Shown piece after piece: positions 43,900 through 58,755 of a stretch of DNA of 64,000 bases. Within the stretch, counting starts at the first letter, position 1. Every line of letters starts with the position of its first letter. Origin of the DNA: Pilatotrama ljubarskyi. Its lineage: Eukaryota; Basidiomycota; Agaricomycetes; Polyporales; Polyporaceae. A program made the position numbers and the translations under genes. Where the stretch lies: positions 195,192-259,191 of the forward strand of contig MU277688.1 of NCBI GenBank assembly GCA_022385805.1. Direction: 5' to 3'. The notes under the pieces are model-generated. The model saw only the letters and a list, made by a program, of their open reading frames with translations. It searched no databases and was not told the origin of the DNA.

Positions 43900-45754
43900 C
43901 GCGTCGCAATTATCGCAGGTGGGGGAGTGCAAGTAGTACAAGGGAAGGAGCGGCGGGGAGAGTGGAACACGCGAGGAGTCTAGAGGGTGAAGGGAGCAGA
44001 GCACGGAAACGAGAAGGGAAGGAGGAGGAGGGACGGCAGACGATGCGGCTGCTTGTATAGCGTGCACGCAGCCCAGGCGAGCCGCCATAATCAGACGTCG
44101 GACGGCCCCACGAGGGGAAAGGGAAAAATCTAGATCGCAAGAAAAACGGGCTCGCGGGGAAGGCACGCGCTGGCCCCGAGCCCGTCCGGATCACTTGGGC
44201 CTGCGACGGGCACGAGCGAAGGTGAGGATTCCCCGAGAATGGACACGCTCTGCTTTGGCGCACGAACAAGACGCCTCTGTACCGGACGCCTCGCCGCGGC
44301 GCCAGGCACTTGGTTGAATCTGCGTCTGAGAGCCTCCGACGGCCTGTGGCAACGCCTGAACCTTGCACGCCAGGGGCCATACGCATGGTCCTCCGGCGTG
44401 CATTGTCCGCGCGCGGGGCAGGTCGCCCTGATGGTCCAAGCGGCAACATCGAGTCGCCCGGCCTCCAAAGGGGTTCGCGAGGGCTTTTCTCCATCGGCCC
44501 ACTTCGTAGACCAGCGTCACCTCTGCGGAGTGAGAGTCTGGGGGCCATCTCGAGCGGGGAATGCGGCCGGCACCTGGTTTGTTTGGCAGATGCCGTCGAG
44601 AACGCGGCGAGTGGGGAGTCTGGCATGCCGAATGCGAGCGATGCTGCATGGAGGGAGAACGTTCGAGAGCTAGGGTGCGCTGCTCAATTGCGCTAATGGG
44701 AGCGGTGTGCGAACAGAAGGCGAGAGCTGGGTACACGAGGCTGGTCGACGGCAAATCAGGAAATAGCCATCAACGAATTCGGCGACGGCGGACCGGGATT
44801 GGGCCGCTGTGCATGGACGACGAAGTGAGAAAGACTTCCATAGCAGTGTGCACTGTGCGGCGCCGAACACATAGCGGGCGCAGACGACAGTCGCAGAGCC
44901 AGCGAAGCAACAGGCAGAGAAGGTCGACGTCGTCGGCGCGTTCCCGGACAGCGACTCCTGGCCAGGCGGCGGAACCACTATCCCAGCACGTGACCAAACG
45001 CGTCGCGGCTTGCGCAACGCGGCACCCTCTACCCTCGAGTAGCATTCTACAGAGCTCATTTACAGCTCCACTCATACTCTACGAGTTCATTCAAGTGTAA
45101 ACACCTGTTCCAGATTTAGGTCGTCTCCCACAGGCTAGTAACGTGGCACCCTCGTACTTTGCGCACGAAGTTGATCGGATACTTAGTACTACTCGAGTAG
45201 TCACCGGTCACCCGCTAAGACATGCCGCGACGTGAGTGACAGCAAGAGTCGCAATGACGGTGGTGGCACAAGCTCTCGAGGACAACCTGGGAATATTGAG
45301 ACGTTCGCTCGAGGTCTGCTTTCTACACACCCATGACGGCATCGTTCCCGATATGGCCAGACACCTTCTCCGTATGGTAGGACCGCCCGCAGACAGGACT
45401 TGGAGGGTGAAGGCAGCGTACCACGTCACCTGTAGACTGCTAGATTAACGATAAGAGCTCATGCTCTTGGACAGTAGACCTTGCGTTCTAGAATCAGCAA
45501 GCCATCATATACTCATATACGCGAGGAAGGAGACGCAATCGCGCGGCCGCGGCCATTGGTGAAGTAGCCATGTCACGGTCGCGTTACCCGACGCGTGACA
45601 CGGCGCGTGTCGCACAGGGCCACGGCGTGGCTGGCGGAAGCGCCACAACGTCGTCGTCCACGACGTCCACAGCGTCCACAGCCTCTCCAACGGCGAGTAC
45701 AACGTCTCAGCAGCATAGACACACTGCGTATTTTCTGCTGCGCACGGAGCTCTC
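43900..45754. other. Gene-free stretch before the SNF2 gene
   Basis: Long overlapping frames on both strands (e.g. 44191-44754 minus) reflect GC-rich composition, with no domain recognised. A perfect 14-bp palindrome ACTACTCGAGTAGT lies at 45188-45201; the same palindrome occurs at 21545-21558. Confidence 0.45.
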
Positions 45755-49308
<3,554 letters not shown>

Positions 49309-50150
49309 TTTTGTGCCTGTGCCCGCTCCCGGCCGCACATGCTGCCGCTCAGCGGTGCTTGTCTCGGTTTGTTCTTGGCTTGATTTCTCTCTCGCTGTCG
49401 ACGCTCATCTAGCATGTTTTGAGTTCCGTATATGTTAAGTCAGGTACGCCTAAACATTGTATATCACGCTTGTATGATACCACAACCCAGAATCGCGATG
49501 CCTACGCCATATCTTGCCACCGTGCGTTCACTTGACAGTCACTGACATGGGGCAGTCAACAAGCAGCCAGTCTAGCCCTTCTGCGTGGTGCTGCGTAGCT
49601 ACAGAGGAATGACTCCTCCCCCTTCAAGTTCAATTCGCTGGTCGTCTAGTATGGGCTGCTGACTCGATCTCTAACTCTTCTCGAAGACAGCATCGCCGCG
49701 TGTGGCCGGCGGCGACGGAACGCTCGTTGGTATTATGCGCTCTCAACCAGCCGCCAGTACTTGTCAGATTCCCCCGCACGGTCAAAGGCGCTGTCCTAAC
49801 CTTTGCACTGGTAGTAGCTCTAGCGCCTCTGCAAAGATGAAGGGGTCTAACTTGACCGGATCCAGGCATGAGACGTCTTCACAAGCCCGAGAAAGCGTCC
49901 ATCTCGATGGGTGCTGTACATGTGACAAGGTCGAACGCTGGAACCATCATCTTCATCTTCAGCACACGGCGCCTCCTTCAGCCTTCTGTGCGATTGCAGC
50001 GGCTCCTGCCGTTATGTAAGTAGGCGGGACTGACCGGGGTTCTGGCATGGCGGACCAGAGTACTTGCCGGTGCGTCCCTTATGAACGTTGTGGTACGCTA
50101 GAGGACGCTGGAAACCGCTCCATTTGCCCTCAGTCGCCGAGCCCATCATC
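49309..50150. other. Intergenic; right part is the upstream copy of a tandem duplication
   Basis: From about 49949 the sequence resembles 52190 onward (acacggcgcctccttcagcc / cggcgcctcctccggtcttc; then ttatgtaagta...gggactgaccgggg in both), so the duplicated unit includes about 200 bp of promoter. Confidence 0.6.
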
Positions 50151-51932
50151 ATGGCACTCCCTCCTATGCCTGGAGATGTTCATGTTAACAGCAGCGAGAT
50201 CAGCATCCAGCAGAGGTGAGTACTGATCAGCCGAATCTCATGAGCAGCTATCAGGTGGCTTTCCACTCACGGACGCTCAGTCAACTTCCAGCGATGTCTT
50301 GTCTCGCTGCCGCTGGTGAGCCATACTGCAATACTGTGTACGGATGATGCCAGTATTCACGAGCACAGTCCTGGTGTGCTACGATTACAGCCTCGCTCTC
50401 AAGCGAGAGATACGTTACATTTGGACAGGTCGATCACTCGGTTCCGCGGTCCTATACTGCATTATTCGATACTCTGGTCTCGCCTGCGCAATCATGCTAG
50501 CATGCATGGAGTTTTCCGTGGTGGAAGCCACGAAGTTTGTGCTCTCTCCGGTAAGTCATAGTGGTGCCATGGCCAGTGACACCCTCATAGCAACGCGGTA
50601 AAGCTCACGGACTGGAATGCTTTGTTTTCAGGCGTACGTGGATCTGGGTTGAAGTCTGCGATGTGGAGTCATGGTGACAGATGCTGCATCCCGTACAGCA
50701 ACCGCAATGTGTTAAACATCGTGGCCGTCGTGCTGCTTGAGATCCTCCTCATCACTACGGCCGGTGAGTCAACTTGGAGTCTTATGTTGTACCGACTGAT
50801 GCTGCGGTTTCTAGTATTCTCTGCGCTCAGGGTTTATGCAGTCACCCGCGGAAACACCTGGATCCTCGCCAGCGTGATGTTCCTCAGCATACTCAGCCCT
50901 GCCGTCTACGTGGTATGCCGTGAATCGCTGACCGCACGGGTTGCTCCATTGGTACTTACATTGCCCAGGCAAGCTTTGTTGTCTGCAAACAAGCATATGC
51001 GGATATGGAGCGCCCCGAACGATCCTCCAGATTCGAAGCTCTATGCTAGGCTTGCAAAGTATGTCCCGAAAGTTCACCCTCGGTCACTCACCACGCTACA
51101 GCTGAGTCATGGCGTTCTCCATAGCTGTTTGTGCTTTTCCAGCTCACGGCATGAGTCACTAACAATCAACATATACCCGCGGCCCAGGGCTCACCGGTGC
51201 CCGAGTTTGCGCCATAGTAGCCGATGTATTTGTCCTCGCCATCACTTGGATGCACATGTGGCCTCCATGTCAAACCAAACGGCTGACGGGCAGCCATACA
51301 AGTACCCTTTCAGAAGTGATTAGGAGAGATGGTCTGTCAGCCTCAGTTATTCCCATACCCATCCGGTGATCTCGTTAACCCGTCGAATCCGGGTTAGGCA
51401 CATTATTCTTTGGGTGAGTCGGCCGCGCCTCACTATTGGTGGCGGCAGGGTCCACGATAGCTCACGGACGACACAGCTTGCTCCTTGTAATCAACTTCGT
51501 GGGAGTTGTGTTCATGCGGTCCCCTGAGGTGCGTCGAGCATCTTCGCCCCCTTGCAGTGCACGGCACCCAATACGGCGTGTCACCTTGCAGTTCCTGACA
51601 GCACACTCATCCTTCTTGTCCGGGTACGTCTCTCACGATCGGTCGCCATCATACTGTGCATGATGCTGATCAGGCCGTGGTGGAACAGTTTCAGCTCCTT
51701 GCTGACCTCGCGCTTCATCCTGGATCTGCGAGAGGCGAACGAGCGCCTCTCAGGGGTAGAGACCAGTGGTCTCACGCCTGAGGATGCCACAAACCTGTCG
51801 TTCCGGGTGCCATCCACACGCCCATGTTCTTGCGGCGAGAGTGGGTGCGGCACAGAGTCTTGCATCGACGGGGAGGAGAGAGATGAAGAGACCTTCCGCG
51901 TCAGGCAGGAAGCGAGGCATGATGGGGCGTAG
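50151..51932 (+). CDS. DUF6533 multi-pass membrane protein, copy 1
   Basis: Start ATG 50151 (MALPPMPGDVHVNSSEISIQ). Recognisable exons: VLVCYDYSLALKREIRYIW with SLGSAVLYCIIRYSGLACAI (DUF6533 core: Y-D..L....EI..IW..., then the first helices), RNVLNIVAVVLLEILLITTA, VFSALRVYAVTRGNTWILAS plus VMFLSILSPAVYV, and a C-terminal exon LTSRFILDLREANERLSGVE followed by a Cys-rich tail, stop 51930-51932. The Agaricomycete DUF6533 family has about seven helices, the LR.YA motif and a cytoplasmic tail with the SRF.LDLR segment; all are present. Function unknown (a receptor-like layout). Short intron/exon joins between 51000 and 51650 were not all resolved. Confidence 0.75.
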
Positions 51933-52382
51933 AAAGGAGGATGTTGATTGTTTGGGTGAGTAGATCGTCTATCGCAATTGTGCAGAGCGGTGGACGCGTT
52001 TGAGGACCTCCTTCACCCGTCACTGTTCATGCTCGGTATATTCGAATCGCACAAGGTCACGGTGTTGTATCTTCTTCCGTATCCCAAGCCTGACGGCAGG
52101 CTTCATCAATCTCCACAGAGGTGAAGGTATCTGATACCACTCAGCCCGGTCATGGGGACTTCTCGCGGCGTTCGACCCTTGCCAGGCTTATCTTCAACTT
52201 CGACTCACGGCGCCTCCTCCGGTCTTCTGTGCGTTTAGAGGGGCTTCTGCCATTATGTAAGTATGCGGGACTGACCGGGGCTCCCTGCTTTGTGAAACGT
52301 CTCTTATAAAGCATCGTCGTGCGAGAGCCTCAGGGGATGCTGTAGCCCGGTATATCAGCCCCAAGTCGCCGATCCCGTCACC

Positions 52383-54194
52383 ATGGCACTCATTCCTACC
52401 CCTGGAGAACTTCAGCTCGACGACAGAGAGGTTGGCAGCATCCAGCAAGGGTGAGTAGCTGTTGCAGCTATGGGAGCCGCTTGTTGACGGGCCTTCAGTC
52501 GACTTTCAGGGATGTGTTGTCTTGCTGCCGCCGGTAAGCCAAACTTGCCTTTGGCTCTCTAAGAATTTTGGACTGATGGTCACCTGCCCACTCGGCATCC
52601 ACCGCCCCAGTTATGATATGCTATGACTATTGCCTCGGACTTGAGCTGGAAATACGTTATATCTGGGGAAGTCGGCCGTTAGGCTCCGCAGCCCTCTACT
52701 GCATTGTTCGCTACTCTGGTCTTGTCTGTGGGATTATGCTAGCATACATCGAGCTTTCTGTGGTGGACTCGGAAGTCGCGATGCCAAGTTGGGTTTTTCC
52801 GGTCAGTACTAGTGCATCATTGTCCCTGAGCATCGCCGCAGAGCTGACCATACGCTTCGTTGCCAGAGGTGCGTTCTGCTCGAGGATTGATGTGAGGTGG
52901 AAGGGCCGGATGACATACGCAGCATGCTCTTCAGTGCGAGCCGCAATGTGTTCACCATTGTCCTCGTGCTTTTGCTAGAACTCCTCCTCATCACTACGGC
53001 TAGTAAGTCGGCTCTAAGATATGTCGATCGCTGCATACCGTATTGACTTCATGCTTCGATCGCCAGTTTTCTCTGGACTCAGGGTGTATGCAGTGAGCGA
53101 TCGCAGCACCTGGGTTCTTGCCAGTGTGGTATTTCTCAATGTCCTCAGCCCCGCCGTCTACGTTGTATGTTGCCAATCACTATCTCAACGTGTTATTGGA
53201 ATGACGTTCGCACTATCCAGGCCAGCTTTGCTGTCTGTAGACAAGCTTACGCCAGTGTATGGGGAGGGTCGAACAATTTTCCATACTCAGAGCTGTTCAC
53301 TGCTCTCGAGAAGTATGTCGTAAAAGCTGAGTTGCGCTCAATGGGAATGCTTTGACTCATGATATACTCCACAGATGTTTGTGCTTCTGCTCCTCGGGAT
53401 GGGTTTCTACTCACGATGCACGACGTGTCGCTGTGCAGGGCACCTCGGTGCCCAAGTCTGCGCCATAGTAGCTGATATATTCGTCCTGGCCATTACTTGG
53501 ATGCACATGTGGCCTCCGCACCAAACGCAAGGCATGGTCAAAAGCGAGACAAGCACTCTTGCGGACGTGATCAGGAGAGATGGTCTGTCACCTTCGCTAG
53601 TCCCTAGACTACACTCGAACCTGCTGACCCGAAGACCTCGCTATAGGTACACTGTTCTTTGGGTAAGTCGAGCATAGACTGGCTACCGCGCACACCGTGA
53701 GCGACAGCAAGGTCTGCGAGGGCTCACGAACGGCCCAGCGTGCTCCTTGCAACTAACCTGGTCGGAATCACGTTCTTGAGAGCGCCTCGAGTGCGTCAGA
53801 CAGCTTTCTTCCTCAATGAGAGTAGCAGTACTCAATATCGATGCGTGTCGCCTCCTAGTTTCTGACAGCCCATTCATCATTCTTGTCTGGGTACGTCGTT
53901 TCACGAATGCACGTCATCGCATCAGGGGTGCTACTGATCGAAGTGCGGTTAACCAGATTCAGCTCCGTGCTGACTTCGCGATTCATCCTGGATCTGCGAG
54001 AGGCGAACGAGCGCCTCTCAGGTCTTGAGACCAGTCGTTTCACGCTTGAAGGTATCACAACCCTTTCGTTCAGGGCGCCATCCACATGCCGATGTGGTTG
54101 CGAGAGCGGACGCTGCACAGAGTCGTGCGCGCAGGCGGAGGAGGAAGATGAAGAGACCCTTCGCATCGGTCAAGAACCGACGCAATTGGCCTAG
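52383..54194 (+). CDS. DUF6533 multi-pass membrane protein, copy 2
   Basis: Start ATG 52383 (MALIPTPGELQLDDREVGSI). Homologous exons in the same order as copy 1: VICYDYCLGLELEIRYIWGS, PLGSAALYCIVRYSGLVCGI, RNVFTIVLVLLLELLLITTA, FSGLRVYAVSDRSTWVLASV, ASFAVCRQAYASVWGG and LTSRFILDLREANERLSGLE, ending RIGQEPTQLA (stop 54192-54194). The tail keeps the Cys pairs (STCRCGCESGRC). No stop falls inside the matched exons, so it is probably functional, though the region 52800-52920 between the second and third exons was not assigned with certainty. Confidence 0.72.
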
Positions 54195-54412
54195 GAAGGA
54201 AAACAGCTACGATCAGTGAGTGGAACAATTCTCCCTCTGGCGTGCCGGGCGGTGGATGCCGCTGACCGTTGATCCATTAAACTGACCTCAGTAACTTGAT
54301 AGTTTCATCCTCTAACGTATCGCTTCAAAACAACTAGAGAATCTATGTCGTCCTCGACCAAATAGTACAGCAAATTCAGCAGACCCGAAAGTCAAACCCA
54401 GCACGGACAAGC

Positions 54413-56020
54413 CTAGAGGGCCCGTTCAGATGCACCATGCGCCCTCACCCCGTGCTGCTCCTCGTTCTGCCTTCCCGCTGCACCCTGCAACCCCGCAACA
54501 GCCAGCGCAGCGCCGCTCGTCACAGTCGCTACATCACCCGCGACCGCGCCTACGTTCCCCACGCTCTGCCCCACGCTGCCCGCGACCTCGCGCGCCTCCT
54601 CCCCGTAGTCGTTCTCCACGACCGCACCCGCGGCGTCCTTGACCGTGTCTTTCACCTCCTTCGTGCCCTCTGACACGCCCTGTACCACGGTGGAGACGCC
54701 GCGCGCTGCGGAAGTGAGCTGTTCCGTCGCGGAGGGTTCGGTAGGGACCAGTGTGCTCGCAATCCATGCGCCTGCTGAGGATGCAGCGGATGTCACGGCG
54801 CCCGATACCCAGTGCGCGGCGTTCGCGAGGGATTGGGTGCCGGAGACGCTGCTCTGGGCGACTTCATGTGTGACCTCGGGAAATTCTGCAGGGTCGATGG
54901 TCCGAGGGTGTGTCTTAAGGTAGCTATATGGTAACATCGGTTTAGATGACTGTGTAAGGAGATCATAGTGAAAAGGGGCTTACAATTCCTTAGCGTCGCG
55001 GATGCGCTGAGCTGTGCGAGCCGAGTCTTCGCGCACGCTCCGGCTCACTTCGTCCGCGGCGGCCTCGAAGCCGTCCTTGAGCAGACCGTACTCGATGAGC
55101 GCGAGCTCGAAGAGGTTCTGAAGTTCCGCGAGGTCTACGCCAGGTTGGTCGACTGCTTCGGGAAGCACGATACCGACGAAGCTAGTCCACATACTATTAG
55201 CCGGTGCGAGATGCCCCCTCTGCCCGCATGCACACACCTTTTCTCAACACCCTCAACCTCGGGTGCAAACAGGTATGTCCGCGAGTCGTCTGCGAGGGTG
55301 CCGAACGTAGTGGTCTTGTATAGGGGGAACGCGGCCCTGCCGACCGTGAGCGTCAGCAGCGGCTCCGCATCCTGCCCTTCCTTCTCCGACTTCGGTATCA
55401 CGACAAGGGACAGCGTCCCTTCAGATAGAACGGACGTCTCCTCGCCGACGATTTGCGCAGCAATCACGCCAGGGATCAATACCAGAGGTTCTGTCGTCGG
55501 ACTGCACGCGTATGGCATAAGACATAAGCAAAACAGACCCAAGGGGATGTACAGGGAGGGATCCTACGCATGGATGGCGTCCTTAATGCGCTGCCGGGCA
55601 CTCGATTCCTCCGCGGGCTGCAGGAAGCCATGCTCGATGAGGATCTCCTCAAACTTCGTCTGCAGCTCCGACAACCGCGACCCGTCCTCCGTCACCCCCT
55701 CCGGCAGCGTCAGCTTCACATATCTTGTGGGCGTGGACAGCGCTCGTCAAGTGCGTCCGATGCAGTCGATATGTTGCCACTCACCCGCCATGCACTCCTT
55801 CGATCTCAGGCGAGAAGACGTATGCGCGAGGGTCGTCCTCGAGCGTGCCAAACTCCGTGCCCTTCTTCAACGCAAATGCCGCCCCTCCGACCGAGAGAGT
55901 GAGGTCTTTCCCGCCTGCAATGGGTATGATGTTGAGATCGCCGGCGCCAAGAGTGACCTTGGATTCGCCGAGTACGTGATGGGCGGTGACGCCGGGAATC
56001 GTGAGCAGTGAATCCGTCAT
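54413..56020 (-). CDS. Senescence/spartin-domain protein with a duplicated N-terminal module
   Basis: Start ATG 56020. Module 1: LLTIPGVTAHHVLGESKVTL, LTLSVGGAAFALKKGTEFGT, RAYVFSPEIEGVHGG / YVKLTLPEGVTEDG, LSELQTKFEEILIEHGFLQP and ARQRIKDAIHA. An intron joins in phase to module 2: PTTEPLVLIPGVIAAQIVGE, LTLTVGRAAFPLYKTTTFGT, RTYLFAPEVEGVEK, FVGIVLPEAVDQPGVDLAEL, LFELALIEYGLLKDGF and ARTAQRIRDAKEL. The senescence-domain helices follow (SVSGTQSLANAAHWVSGAVT, VSEGTKEVKDTVKDAAGAVV, REVAGSVGQSVGNVGAVAGD, ATVTSGAALAVAGLQGA), stop 54413. Senescence-domain proteins bind lipids on droplets and membranes (spartin in animals, ERD7 in plants). Two genes fused, or an internal duplication; the phase-correct join favours one transcript. 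Confidence 0.75.
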
Positions 56021-56331
56021 GCTAATCTGGGTATCTGAGTAGTCGTCTTTGTCTGCGTTGTGAGGTGGTGGTAGAGAGCAGAGTTACACGAGCGTGTCGA
56101 GAAGAGCAGCGGCCAGCCACTGCCGCCACAGGTGACCGCCCCCCCAAGCATGACGTCACCGACCATAGATTCAGTGTTACTTCTGTGGCAGAGCCCATCC
56201 TAATACAGCGGTTCGACATCTAGTAATCGGCGAAGGACAGATTAGCACGAGGGTCTAAGCAAAGCACACTGTATCGAGGATAGCACGTACGAAAGATATC
56301 CCAAGCTCGCTTCAACTTTGCACCCTCCATA
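56021..56331. other. Intergenic between two minus-strand genes
   Basis: The upstream region of the senescence-domain gene abuts the 3' end of the F-box gene. Nothing else seen. Confidence 0.5.
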
Positions 56332-58320
56332 TCAGAAGGTATAAACATCGAGGTTCACATAGCCACCATCCCCGCTCTATTACAGCATCAGATATCATAC
56401 GAAAACGCAAAGCAGAGCAGCACCTCATACGCACCCGCATGCCCACTAGATGCTCCTGATCGACCATAAACCCGGAGTAGTCAAAGCCCGCCAGCGGGAG
56501 CGTCTTCACCACCGTCGCAAACGGCAGCTTGCTCTCTACAGGGGCCTCGAACAGCCCCTCCGCGACGATCGGCTCGCCGGCCATGTTGAGAACGCACTTG
56601 GCCGTGCCCGTCACGCCCTGGAGTGGGACTGGGTCGTCCAGACGCTTCGGGTGGACGTTGAAGTTCTCCACCATCAGCGTCATGGCCGTCGAGCCGGGCG
56701 TTGGGCCGAACGTCGGGAGCGAGGGCAGAATCACGCGCTCGCCGTGGACATATCTATTCAAGAGGTTCGGTATTAGTGACCCTTGCTCATGAGCGCGTGA
56801 GCATGCACATACCTCAGCCACTGGAAGCGGCCTAGGATCGTGATGAGACGGGTGTTGTCCGGTCCCCACTCGTCCCATTCCTTCGTCACAGGCTGATAGT
56901 CCGTCGCACCAGACCCGACGCCGTGCGGGATGTACGCCATCAGAAATCTGTGCCGCACGAACATGTTGAAGCGCATCATGATGCTTCCATAGGTAACCTC
57001 CATAACGTGCAATCTGCACTCCGGCGCGGTCTCGAACGCGCGCCCTCGCGTCGGGCGTGCGACGAACGGGCCCGAGTGCGTCTTAAACCGGCGCAGACTT
57101 TGGCCTACTTTGATTGGAGGCATGCGCAGGACGGCGACTTTGGTCGGGGGTTGCAAGATGGGCGGGTGGTGGGAGTTGGGCCCGTCACCAAAGGCGTAGA
57201 TATCGATGGAACCGGACCCGGAAGTTACGGTGATCATGTACGCGCGACTGGAGAGGAACGCAAAGTCGTACGTGCCCGTCGGGAAATCGAATCCCAACTG
57301 TCTCTGCATAGGAGGCTCAGCTACATGCCCAAAGGAGTTGAGTGGGGCCGACGTACGACCATCGTCTGGCCGGTGCGCCAGTTCCAGATAACGAGGCCGG
57401 GGCCGTGCATCCAGAAGAAGATGCCGACGACGTCGTCGACGATTTGGATGAAGGAACTGTCCATTTGAGAGGGGAGGAGCATCGTGAGCTCGGGCACGGC
57501 TGCCTGAGGATGAGGCTTGTTCTCGCTGATAGTGTGCAAGCGGACGACTAGATCTCTGGGGCCATCCTCGTCGCTGTTGGTACGAGTTAGTAAATTCAGA
57601 GATGTGGATCAGGCCGCAAGTGACATTAGAGGACGCAACTCCCGGGCGCAGTGATGCACTCGCGACGTACATAACGAATAGGAGGTGAAGCAGCGTTCTC
57701 GAGGAGAGATAGCATAGGATGATCATCTCACCGGAAGGCGTCCGCGAGCACCAGCGCGACGAGATCCTGCGAAGGATCTATGGCGAAATCTCGCACCGGG
57801 AATCCAATATCCTCCCTCTCGATCGTCTGCGCCGGCTCAGACGACGTCGGAAGGCGAGTGATGGAAAGGTGCCGTGAGCCCCCCGCAAATTCGCTCTCCA
57901 TGGTCGCCATGGACGACGCGAAGACGCCGTCTACGAGCTCGTAGGCCTGGCACAGCGCTGGGGCGGGGACGGGAACCACCTGCGTCCAGTCGAGGGTGCG
58001 CCATCGCCTCCGTCGTTCGAGAAGAAGTTCATAGCGTTCTGCGAGGGAAAGAGTGCAGCCGACTCCGTCGATAAGACCGTCTGCCTCAAGCTCGATCTTG
58101 TACTGCAGCTCAAGCGAGTGCTGGATGGTTTCCTTTAAAGCCTTGCATACCTGCAAGTAGCCTCTTAGTCTTTGGGAGTGTTCAAGGAAAGAAGTCCACT
58201 AAAGGTACATACCAGACGACATTGGAAGAGGTGCTTGAGGTCAAGATATCTGAGGATCTCTATGCATAGTTCTCCAGGCAACTTCAGCAAGGGGAAATAC
58301 GGCGTAGCAGGACTAGTCAT
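56332..58320 (-). CDS. F-box protein, copy 1 of a divergent pair
   Basis: Start ATG 58320 (MTSPATPYFPLLKLPGELCI). The F-box is LLKLPGELCIEILRYLDLKH then LFQCRL / VCKALKETI, split by an intron. The long C-terminal half forms beta strands: RWRTLDWTQVVPVP, FPVRDFAIDPSQDLVALVLA, FIQIVDDVVGIFFWMHGPGL plus VIWNWRTGQTMV, YDFAFLSSRAYMITVTSGSG, GSIMMRFNMFVRHRFLMAYI, WGPDNTRLITILGRFQWLR and YVHGERVILPSLPTFGPTPG. Last exon SGDGGYVNLDVYTF, stop 56334-56332. F-box proteins bring substrates to SCF ubiquitin ligases. This WD-like family is greatly expanded in Agaricomycetes. Substrate unknown. Its paralogue is transcribed in the opposite direction from 58756. Confidence 0.8.
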
Positions 58321-58755
58321 CGCAGTTCTGCGCGGATAGCTCAACAACCTTGCGTGTCGTTAGCTACAGTCATCGACAGCAGTCCACCCAGCCAATGTAG
58401 CTAACAGTGAACGAGGCAGCAGAGATGGCTAAGAAATGGCGGCCGTCGCCTTGAAGCTCGGGGGCATCGCTGGGATCGACGACGGGCGTTGTTCACGGCA
58501 ACCGGGCCGACGGACCGGCGAGCCGTCAATGTCGTCGGCGACTGGCAAGGCGGGCTCGCCCAGCAAACTCGCATCTTGACCACGGACCACGACCTTCTCA
58601 GTCTCCGGTTTGTCCACTGCCACATCAGCGGGCGGCCTTCTTGAACCCTCGGGAAACATTTGCCGGACTGCAATATACCCCGTCAATTTGGGACACGCTT
58701 GCTCGCGAACGCTCACCTTCCCCAGCGTCCACGAAGACGATACCCAGGGGCGAAG

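Larger units (their letters stand above)
49949..54194. repeat. Tandem segmental duplication, two ~2-kb units
   Basis: Unit 1 ~49949-51932 and unit 2 ~52190-54194 carry the same exon series and related introns, in the same order and orientation, plus related upstream DNA. Proteins are clearly similar but well diverged, so the duplication is not recent. Confidence 0.8.

Noticed and set aside
44191..44754. 187-codon minus-strand frame, with a 144-codon frame on the opposite strand
   Set aside because: Long frames on both strands at once indicate codon-composition bias, not coding. Nothing recognisable in either.
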